Below, in pieces: positions 1-10,600 of a DNA stretch of 64,000 nt (position 1 is the stretch's first letter; every line of letters starts with the position of its first letter). The notes below the pieces were generated by a model, which made no database searches, was not told where the DNA came from, and saw nothing but the letters and a program-made list of their open reading frames with translations. The position numbers were made by a program, and so were the translations under genes. The DNA is from Membranipora membranacea (taxonomy: Eukaryota > Bryozoa > Gymnolaemata > Cheilostomatida > Membraniporidae). Location: the NCBI GenBank assembly GCA_914767715.1, contig OU612074.1:24352062-24416061 (forward strand), in the 5' to 3' direction.

Positions 1-14
1 TATATATAGCCCAC

Positions 15-86
15 ATGGTATGTACCCTTCATGGTATGTACCCTACATGGTATGTACCCTACATGGTATGTACCCTTCATGGTATG
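15..86. repeat. 16-bp minisatellite, ~4.5 copies
   Basis: Unit catggtatgtaccct plus one base, repeated head to tail in the intron after exon 2 of the third gene. Confidence 0.9.
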
Positions 87-108
87 TTGGTTTCACTAGT
101 AACAGTAC

Positions 109-741
109 CTCTCACTTTTTCTCATCTTATCCTCAGCAGTATCCTCAGCCACTGGTCCAGCTTGAGCCTCCGGTTCTACAGCAGCTTTTTGTGGTTGTTT
201 GTATTCACTTTTAGGTGGATATCGTTCTATTAAGGGTCTGATTCGTGACACAAATCCATAGCTGTCATCACTGATCAAATTCAACAATCGATCAAATACA
301 ACAATCGATCAAATACAACAATCGATCAAATACAACAATCGATCAAATACAACAATCGATCAAATACAACAATCGATCAAATACAACAATCGATCAAATA
401 CAACAATCAATCAAATACAAAGATTGATGAATTTATAAATTTTACTGTGCTTAAATTATTCTCTCACCACATGGACAAGTCGGTGACGGTACTTTTATTG
501 TTCACTTGCTCCGCTGGTCTTCTCAAAGTTTATCACACAAGCAGGTCAGTCTTTAGGTTTATGGGTTTAGTTTATTTAGTTCAAGATCATTGAAAGACTT
601 CAGTGTATATGATGATTATAAAGTATCTAAAGTAAACACCTGTCTAGTCTTATAATTAACTTACGCTTCAAGAAAATGATTGAGACGATCAAAATCGATT
701 TGTGGGTCACCTGATCCCTGAGCCACAAAATCAGTTTCCAT
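109..741 (-). CDS. 5' end of a third minus-strand gene (two coding exons, runs out of window)
   Basis: Exon 1 coding part 741-665 begins ATG and reads METDFVAQGSGDPQIDFDRL, ending in phase 2 at GTAAGT. Exon 2, 270 to 109-116, enters in phase 2 after AATTTGATCAG and reads DDSYGFVSRIRPLIERYPP, then an Ala/Glu-rich stretch (AVEPEAQAGPVAEDTAEDK). Two donors are possible at its end: GTGAGA after base 116 or GTACTG after 109. The acceptor of exon 1 (TTCCTTCCAG before 764) means the exon starts a little upstream of the ATG. I do not recognise the family. The protein continues beyond the window. Confidence 0.6.
274..418. repeat. 17-bp minisatellite, ~8 copies, next to a 3' splice site
   Basis: Unit caacaatcgatcaaata. 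On the gene strand the unit contains TATTTGATCG, close to the actual acceptor AATTTGATCAG that it abuts. Confidence 0.9.
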
Positions 742-763
742 TACTGAATAGTATTTGCCTGGA

Positions 764-1057
764 AGGAAAATAAGAAATATTTTTAGAACCGACATGGCAA
801 ATACTTTGTGATGTATACATAGCTATAGGTGCTGGCAGTTTGTATTCAGTCTCTACATTGTAGGAGAATGGAGTGTTAATCAACATAGAAGTGGAACTAT
901 GACATTATATTAGCACTCATCCCAAGGATAAGTGTCCAACACAACAAACATAAGGCCTTAAGAGGAGCAATACAATAATATAATAATACAATACAATACA
1001 ATAATAGGTATTGTTATATTTTACTTTTCATCACACATGCATCAAAAGTATAAAATC
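764..1057. other. Intergenic spacer
   Basis: AT-rich sequence upstream of the third gene and downstream of the Pro-rich gene; holds a short ATAAT/ACAAT simple repeat near 970-1005. No recognisable promoter element. Confidence 0.4.
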
Positions 1058-1059
1058 AT

Positions 1060-1497
1060 TACTATTACAGGCAATGACTGAGCAGCCCCAATCTCACCAT
1101 TCTAGTATACTATTACAGGCAATGACTGAGCAGCCCCAATCTCACCATTCTAGTATACTATTACAGGCAATGACTAAACAGCCCCAATCCCACCATTCTA
1201 GTATACTATTACAGGCAATGACTGAGCAGCCCCAATCTCACCATTCTAGTATACTATTACAGGCAATGACTGAGCAGCCCCAATCCCACCATTCTAGTAT
1301 ACTATTACAGGCAATGACTGAGCAGCCCCAATCCCACCATTCTAGTATACTATTACAGGCAATGACTGAGCAGTCCCAATCCCACCATTCTAGTATACTA
1401 TTACAGGCAATGACTGAGCAGTCCCAATCCCACCATTCTAGTATACTATTACAGGCAATGACTGAGCAGCCCCAATCCCACCATTCTAGTATAATTT
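1060..1497. repeat. 48-bp minisatellite, 9 copies
   Basis: Unit begins tactattacaggcaatgac. Copies differ at a few positions only. It starts 3 bp after the stop codon of the Pro-rich gene, so it would be 3' UTR. The unit is a multiple of 3 and has no stop in one plus frame, giving a fortuitous 16-residue repeat (QAMTEQPQSHHSSILL). Confidence 0.92.
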
Positions 1498-1499
1498 AA

Positions 1500-1650
1500 T
1501 TATAACACGAGTGACATGCCTGCTTTTGAGAGAGCAGCGCTCTGACACCGACTTTGATATTCCCATATCTTTGCTCCTATAAGTGATGTATCATAACCCA
1601 CTATACTATCTGTATTCGGTGAGGGTACGATCGATGGATGGTTTGAAGCG
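1500..1650 (-). CDS. Pro-rich gene exon F (stop)
   Basis: Acceptor ATTTCTTTGCAG. Reads SIVPSPNTDSIVGYDTS, IGAKIWEYQSRCQSAAL, ends SLVL and TAA at 1502-1500. An ATTAAA lies immediately after the stop. A 48-bp array follows. Confidence 0.68.
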
Positions 1651-4600
1651 CTGCAAAGAAATAATATATATTTAAAGTACACTCCTCAGGTGCTACTCAA
1701 TGTTAGAGCTCAACAACAGAGACTAAATAACCCAACCGCACAGATATAAATGGATTGTATATTGTACTTTTATTTTGGTGAGCAATCATTGGCTGTTATA
1801 CGAAGATTTTTTATCTGATGATAGTTTAAGGTCAGTAACAGCTTAAAAACATTTTTGGTAATCATGTTGTTTTAAAATATATCATTGGAATACTCTCAAT
1901 GTCAGGACTGCAGAAAACCGATTTTCATCAACGTCACGTTATGTAATGTAATCATTCTACATGTATTTCGACTGTTCTAGGGATAACTTCTAAACAAATG
2001 AAAGTAGAATCCAATTTTTTCTGTTACTGCTGACAATAATCTGCCAGTATAAATCTAGCTTTGAATATCTTTCCATCTCACAGTCTTTGACCTTCTCGAG
2101 TCGAGGTGGTTTATCAGAAGCACAATCTTAGTCGGTTACATCTTGTCAAAGGGCAAGATAAGCTGATTAGTGATTGGGGATTACCTATTTTTACTGTAAT
2201 CTAGTTATGATGTCCAAACTTTGCGAATTCCATGAAAATGTACCCTAGATGGCCTAGAACAAATATATTTTAGTCAAATGTATTCTAGAGCGAGTATAGG
2301 TGTGAACATTGTAAAAATTATGATTCTATCAACAACAGTTCAAAAGTTATAATGAAAAGAAGATTGCATCTTCATGACTTATGATGGATGGTACACCGCG
2401 TCATATGCCATGTTGTCATATGACATGTCGTCATATGACATGTCATTACATGACATGACGCAAATAAAAGTGAGCGTGTTGTTGAGAGCTTTCCAATGAT
2501 TTAGGAAACGACATCATTGGTTTGTGCCGTTACCATACTCATGTCATCAACAACTCAACAATGATGCCTGTAACGGAATTAATCTTAGGCCCCGAGGCGT
2601 TGCATGTTGCTAAGCCTTCCTCTCTAAAGTAACACATGTTTTGTAATCGCACGGATAATGATTCACACCGGCAGACTTATTGTGTGTGAGTGTAAAATAT
2701 GAACCTATACAGTGACTGTGTAGAGCCGTTGTTGTTGTGCACATTGTTTATGTGCACACATGATTGAAACAGACACTGGACTGGGTGCACTTTTCATGTA
2801 GTAGTCAGTATTATTTTCCCAATGCACAGTTCAGTATCTACACATAGAGACCTTGGCATTATCTAGTAGCCAAGTTAACCTACCGGGTGACAGGAAGATT
2901 ACCAGCTGCTCCATCGAGATTGGACTCAGTCTGCAGCGCTGTCAGTGATTTCTCCTGAGAGCTGCTATCATATGATGTCTTATTGATTGATTGAGCCTCA
3001 GTTTGGCTTCCTGTTTTCTCTCCAGCTACAACTGCTGTGTAAGAAAATTACATAGTAGATTGTCATCTCGCCTTTGGGCTGCCCTAGGAATTAACGCTCC
3101 AATCAGTAATATCTCTTAGTGCCACGACCATAAGAAGACCTCAACCATTGCATGACTAAACCGTGGAGTTAAAGACTCCCTGACTAAACACAACGACCAC
3201 CTCACCATCATGTCCAAATGCCACAATAAATACCGCAATCACCATCACCACTACAACCACAACCAACACCAGTGAGTGATACAAAGCTGAAAATAAAGAC
3301 ACGTGCACACATGTGCCCCTAAAACATTGTTTGATTAAATGATATTTTGAAGGCCTACCTGCTGTTGATCTTTCCTTGCTGGAAGTTTTGTTGATATCAT
3401 TCACAATGATTGACTGTTTGTGAACAGAGAACTTTTGTAAATCATCATTTTTTGAACTTGAGTCATCTGCATCCCTGAATGGCTGCATGCCAAACAAAAC
3501 ATCACCGCTACCTGTGAGTAAATGTTATATTAGATTTTAGTTTCCAGTGAACAGTATCTCAGATTGGATCCCATTAGAATATAAGATACTGTAATACTCC
3601 TATAAAGACTTTCCTGATCGAAAACACACAGGGACGATAAAAATCAGTAATTTAGGACCAACATAAGATCAGATAGGGCTCAATATTTGAGTCCTTTGTG
3701 TTTCCATCTTCACTTGAGCATGTTAGTACAGATTTCTTCTTTACTTGAGCCCGATTAAGACTCTCAGTATTCACATCAGGGCCGCTGATATCTTGTGCTC
3801 CCCTAAATGTTAAGGATGACGGGGTCTCTCAAATTGTGATTCAAATCTATTTGAATCGAGATTTTTTCAAATGACAATAGATCTAAGTCTGGATGTGTAA
3901 TGCTACATACAGCTTTGGTGCAGAACAGAAGATCTGTTGGCTAAGTTCATTTCAGGCTTAGTGTAGGAAGGTTACCCTCATGCCCAGTACAGAAAATCAT
4001 ACATTATACAAAACATCATCAGATTAGCCTACTTGTTAATTGAGCTGCTCCCATGTCTACTGCTAAGTCACCAACAAAAGGGATAAATTAATCTTATATT
4101 ATGCCCCAGCAGTTATCTGCTGTAGTGGTTCACATTTGATATACGCTACATTGCCGCGATTAATTGATCAGTACACAACAGAATTATATCCAAGAAAGTA
4201 AGAAGCTTGCCTTGATTAGGTGCTGAAGCCGCCTTCACAGACTGCTGGTAAGAAGGAGGTAAAGACTGCTCCAGAGGCGGACCTGGCGGGGAACCTGGAG
4301 GCGGACCTAGAGGCGGGACTTGAGGTGAAACTGGAGGCAGATTCTGATAGTTTGGATAGAATGGACCTAGTGCAGGGGGATAGTAGAGAGCGGCTGTAGG
4401 GAGAACAAAGGCTGCTACAGAATGCCCTCTACTGGGGTTAACTCCGCCGGCAGCTTTATCTGAGTCTCCTACAAATAAGAGAAGGTCTGAAGTCTGAATC
4501 AGGAAACTCAGAACAGGACATGACAAGACAATGAAATTAATCATTGAAAATCTCTCAGTAGAGTCGGAGTAAGCCTGCCTTTACAAGCTTGGCAGGCTAA

Positions 4601-7600
4601 GAGGGTGTCCAAAGGTAGAACATTATCTAGGCTATCACTGAGCTTCATGGATGAAACAATGGGCTATAAAACTTTCAAATGTATGGATAAACTGTATTGG
4701 TTCGGTAACTGTAAATTGCTGAGCAGGCTGAACGGACTGACTAGCTGTACAGGATTTTTCAGACTAAAATTGTTATTGGTATTCTATTCTCTGGCTGACT
4801 ATCACTCTATCACTTCTCAAACACATTCCTCCTAGCCAAGTGATTTAATGAGTCACAAAGTTCCTGTTGGCATAGAGGAGTTAAAGTCTAACTCTAAAAG
4901 TTAAAGTCTAAGTCTAAAGCCTTGTACCCACCAATGTGCTTTTTTAATCTCAGGAATTTCTAAGATTTTGCACTGGCAATCATTAAAGAATTTGTGGGTA
5001 CCACAAAATGCCGGTAACTGTAAATTGCTGAACAGGCTGAACAGACTGAACAGCTGAACAGAATTTTTCAGACTACTATTTGTTTGATTCTTTACACGAT
5101 TGGCTAATATTGCATAAGCGAAAGACAACTCCTTATATTCTGCTGTTAATTTATTTATATTAAGTTTGCATTTGCCTTGGTTTCTTTCAATTTTCTTCAC
5201 AGTAAATTTTTCAATTTTTTGGCATTACCCTAGTGAATGGATGGAAAGTAGCTTGCCTTGGCAAGCTTTGTTGGGGAGGAACCCTCAGCCCAACACCCCC
5301 CCCCCTATAACAAAGCTAGTCAAGACTGGCTAGATGGAAGGTTGAGCTGGATAATGTTTCTTGTTTCCTGAACACCATCTGATTTTGTCAGATTTGGCAA
5401 ATTGATTGCTTAATTTGCTTGCCCTCAATTGGTTATATTAGGTGCCAACAGGAACTTTGTGACTCATTAAATCATTTGGCTTGGAGGAATGTGTTTGAGA
5501 AGTGATAGTCAGCCAGAGAAAATGATACAAATAATAATTTTAGTCTGAGAAATTCTGTTCAGCTGTTCAGTCTGTTCAGCCTGTTCAGCAATTTACAGTT
5601 ACCGACAAAATGCAGCACAACATATCACACGATAGTAGAATCAATTCTACTATCGTGCGAAGGTATTTGTAAACGCACGATCTCTGTGTATTTTGTAGCC
5701 ATCAATCACAGCAATGCACAAGTGGTCGTGCATGATCGCAGATGAGTTCCTGGGACAGTTATGCAGTTGATGGGTACCAGGCTTAACTCCTTGTTGGCAC
5801 CTAATATACCCAAATTAGGGTAAGCAAATGAAGCAATCAATGTGCTGATTCTGACAAAATCTGATGGTGTTCACGGGAAAAGGAAACCAGAAAAATAAAC
5901 CAGCTCAAGCTTTCATCTAGCCAGTCTTGACAAGCTTTGTTAGAGGGGGGGGGGGTTGGGGGTGCCTCTCCAATGAAGCTTGCCAAGACAGCCACTTTCC
6001 CTCCATTCACTAAAGTAATGCCGAAAAACTTTTTGCGAATACAATGGAAAGAAACCAAGGCAAATGCAAACTTATAATAAATAAATTAATGAGCAGAATG
6101 TAAGGAATTGTCCACACTCATGCAAAATTAGCCAATCATGTAAAGAATCAAACAAATAGTAGTCTGAGAAATTCTGTTCAGCTGTTCAGGCTGCTCAGCA
6201 ATTTACAGTTACCAGTATTAATAACCTGTGTCTAGGGGTAGGTACGAAAAACCGAACCACGAACTCACGAACTACGAACCCTCTAAAAACCGAACTCAGG
6301 ATTATCCTCTCCTGCTTAAATCGATTTGCTCAAAGTTTAAATTGTCAGTAGCCAATGAAATGTCATGTTTTTGATAAGTGACCAATAATATAACAGACAT
6401 CAAACTTTGACTTTTAATAGAGCTCATTGCATCCTAGCTAGGTGCACTAGCTCAAGGTCACTTGATGAAAAATTATGGAGAGCAAGATGGCACAGTTTAT
6501 TACACACCAAGTAGATGTCATTGTCATATTAGTCATCATGAATCCAAATGAACTTTTGCATTGGAGAGAGTGTGGTGGATTTTCCACCACAGCTGAACAT
6601 TCAACTATAAATTCATGAATCATGAGTTGTCTTCCCCTTTCATCATTTTTATAACTTTTCTAATTTTAATAATAATATGCTTTTAATAACTGAATTTAAC
6701 TATAACAATCCATCTAAAATATTTCATCAGCCAGTATTATAATAATGCTTTTAATTACTGATTTTAACTCTTACACACCCATCCAGAATGTTCCCTGTTT
6801 CCTGCTGTTGCATCACCCAGTATCATATTACATTATGCTTTTTATAACTGAACATCAGAAGAGTCTAGTCAGTTAGTATGTAGCAGCTGAAGCAACAAGA
6901 CCTTATATTTTCAAACTAGTAAACAGATCACCAATAAAGTGCCTTACAACTGAACACAACATATTGAAGTAAGTTTCTTGAGTTCTGCCTGCTGGCAGAC
7001 CTCCCTGCCTTGACATAAAGTTGCCTTGTTTGTACTCTGTTGTTAGACTGTAGCCTCCCTTGGGTAGTAGGTAGAGGCCAAGTGAAAACCCCCATTGCAC
7101 CACTGCATCCATTGTCCTGATTGCCAGTCCAGTCCAGTTCAATCTAGTCCAGTTCCAGTCCAGCCCAGTCTAGTTTTCTCGCAAAGATAGTTGTAAACCC
7201 AGAGCCATTCCCTCCCCCCCCCATTTGGTTATTTATTTTATCTATACCCCTTCCCTCCCATTGATTATATTATCCAACCCTCTTCCCCTGGCCCATTTGC
7301 TTCCTTTTGTCTCGCCCGACGAATAAGTAGTACTCGTCACCCCCCCCCCCTCAGTTAGAGTCGTCGTACTCGGTATATTCCAGGCAGATAGAGAGTCAGC
7401 GTACTCGTTTTAGAGAGTCGGCGTACTCAGTATAAATAGGCAATGGGTGTGGTTGCAGTGGCGGGTATCGCCGCCTTAGGGTAACCCCCTCAAAATCCTC
7501 TACAATGGTGGCAGCAGTGGGATCTGCTGGGGACACGCGCAGTCTGACAAAACAGGGTACATGGCAACTGTGTTAAAGGTGGGGGAGGGAGCCAGCAGGG

Positions 7601-10600
7601 CGCAGGGGTCGACAAGGCCGTCGACAGACTCGTTGCTCTTCAGGGTGAGGCACTTATGGATAATCCCTATCCAAGTAACTGGTACAAAGCCCCATGTACC
7701 ATGGCCAAACAAGCTTCTATTATACAACTACACTCCATGCTGGAAGGGAGCGTTGCTGAAATAGGAAGAGGATCAACTGGTGTTAAAATCTCAGTTGTAC
7801 TCTGTCAATTTCGGTCTATCAACGCAACAGGCCCAGATTGAATAAATGAGAAGTGGAAATGGAAGCCCACCCCCTGTCACACAAATTACAACAGAAGCTA
7901 CCCTAGTCAGCCAAACCCCACTATCCCTATCCAGCCAAACCCCACTATCCCTATTCAGCCATCCCTCCCTCCCCAAATGTTAAGAACCTGATTGACCAAG
8001 CCCAACCCCACCGAATAAAATATGACCCCTCAGGCTAGTTTGCTTCATAAACACGGTGAGCTTATGCTGGAAGGGAGACTTCACAGCTCCCCTATATTCA
8101 CTGAATTTTCAGTCTTATGAATGTAGGAAATGAGACCAGGAATGTCATTCTCTAAATCCCCCCCCCCAACATATCCAGGTCTAGTGAGATGTATAATTTG
8201 ACTCATGAAACCGTTACCATTATTTGGCCACTCCCAACCCTTCACCGTTCCAGTCCTTGTACAGTCCTTGCCCAGTCCCAGTCCTTGTCCAGTCCTTGCT
8301 CAGTCCCAGTCCTTGTCCAGTGCGGTCCTTGACCTTAAAACCTTACCTATACCACAGCCTGGCCCAAAACAAGTAGGAGTTGTCCAACTCAAGTCCATCA
8401 TGCTACCCACAATCCCCTCACATGTCCAGCCCTTATACAATAAAGCCTAAGGAGTTTGCCTAAGCCAAAGTGTGAAGATCCAAGACACTAACAGCCTGAT
8501 CCAAACATGTAGGCGGTGTCTAACTCCAACATCCCATACTGCCCACAAGCCCATACTTGTTCAACCCTTATACAATGAAATCGTGGAGTTTGTCAAAGCC
8601 CAAGTGATTAGCTCCAAGACGCTAAAATGCTGTCCCAATTCGCTGATGCGTTTTGCCGGAATGAAAATATACAAAAACCCTGTCTGCAAGAGGCCAAAAT
8701 AAAATCAGCATTATTGTCCCCTGTTAGGCAGTAATTATCTCTATGTGCTCGCCCCCAGTTTCCCTGTCCCATTCATAGACCTTCCCAAAGCCCCTACCAC
8801 TGCCCGCACTGCTGATTGCCTGTCCAAAACCCAATACCGCCCGTACCCCTGTACCCCCAGACAGCTCTACATACATACAGAACGATAGCGTACAATGGCA
8901 GAGGACACCTTACGACAGATAGAAGAACAGTACCCACAGATACAAGACAAAGACGAAGAAAATAAGAAAAGTTAGAAGGGAGAGTGTGGTGGATTTTCCA
9001 CCACAGCTGAACATTCAACTATAAATTCATGAATCATGAGTTGTCTTCCCCTTTCATCATTTTTATAACTTTTCTAATTTTAATAATAATATGCTTTTAA
9101 TAACTGAATTTAACTATAACAATCCATCTAAAATATTTCATCAGCCAGTATTATAATAATTCTTTTAATTACTGATTTTAACTCTTACACACCCATCCAG
9201 AATGTTCCCTGTTTCCTGCTGTTGCATCACCCAGTATCATATTACATTATGCTTTTTATAACTGAACATCAGAAGAGTCTAGTCAGTTAGTATGTAGCAG
9301 CTGAAGCAACAAGACCTTATATTTTCAAACTAGTAAACAGATCACCAATAAAGTGCCTTACAACTGAACACAACATATTGAAGTAAGTTTCTTGAGTTCT
9401 GCCTGCTGGCAGACCTCCCTGCCTTGACATAAAGTTGCCTTGTTTGTACTCTGTTGTTAGACTGTAGCCTCCCTTGGGTAGTAGGTAGAGGCCAAGTGAA
9501 AACCCCCATTGCACCACTGCATCCATTGTCCTGATTGCCAGTCCAGTCCAGTTCAATCTAGTCCAGTTCCAGTCCAGCCCAGTCTAGTTTTCTCGCAAAG
9601 ATAGTTGTAAACCCAGAGCCATTCCCTCCCCCCCCCATTTGGTTATTTATTTTATCTATACCCCTTCCCTCCCATTGATTATATTATCCAACCCATTTCC
9701 CCTGGCCCATTTGCTTCCTTTTGTCTCGCCCGACGAATAAGTAGTAATAATAGTTGTCCATCTCCCTTCCCTCCCCAATTTATTTTGCCTGATAAATATG
9801 TTAATAGTTTGTCCATATCCCTTCCCTCCCAAATTAATCTTGCCAGATAAATAAGCCTACTATCTTTGTCCACATATTCCCCCCCAAAGCCAGCCCCAAA
9901 GTCAGGTCAATTATATTCCCAGCCCAGTTAGAGTCGTCGTACTCATCACCCCCCCCCCCCCCCCCTCAGTTAGAGTCGTCGTACTCGTCACTCCCCCCTC
10001 AGTTAGAGTCGTCGTACTCGTCACCCCCCCCCTCAGTTAGAGTCGTCGTACTCGTCGCCCCCCCTGAGTTAGAGTCGTCGTACTCGTCACCCCCCCCCTC
10101 AGTTAGAGTCGTCGTACTCGGTATATTCCAGGCAGATAGAGAGTCAGCGTACTCGTTTTAGAGAGTCGGCGTACTCAGTATAAATAGGCAATGGGTGTGG
10201 TTGCAGTGGCGGGTATCGCCGCCTTAGGGTAACCCCCTCAAAATCCTCTACAAGAGGAATGGTTTGACTATAAAAAATATATATTCCTGCAAGTTTGAAA
10301 ATGATGGAAGTATGTGGAGCTACTACAGAAGGCTGTAATGGAGGACACACCACACCACACTTATTTATTAGAAATGGTCACAGTTTAGTAAATTGGAGCC
10401 CCTTTGACTCGTCACAGGAGGAGCAGAAGGGGGGCAGAAGGCTGCCTCCTGAATCATCACCTCTCAACAGAGTTAACAAGTATGTACTATGGGTGTTGGC
10501 CTATCTTGAAATATTGTTTTGAAAGTTCATGGCTGTTCCTTGGTTTCAAACAAAGCATGAGGGGGAAAGTAGGACCTCTAATCAATGAACTAAACCTCTT

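Larger units (their letters stand above)
6571..10252 (+). mobile_element. Complete non-autonomous LTR retrotransposon
   Basis: Two LTRs (TGTGG...CTACA) of 934 and 1,268 bp enclose only 1,480 bp. Target duplication AGAG at 6567-6570 and 10253-10256. A TGG-starting primer-binding-site-like stretch (TGGTGGCAGCAGTGGGAT) follows the 5' LTR by one base, and a purine tract (agaagggagag) precedes the 3' LTR. The interior has no protease, reverse transcriptase or integrase signature. LTRs differ by few substitutions, so the insertion is recent. Confidence 0.9.

Noticed and set aside
1011-1499. 162-codon plus-strand frame of QAMTEQPQSHHSSILL repeats
   Set aside because: Stop-free 48-bp minisatellite with no flanking coding sequence on that strand.
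6903-9556. Two identical 79-codon minus-strand frames
   Set aside because: They are the same stretch of the two LTRs, antisense to the element, with no known domain.
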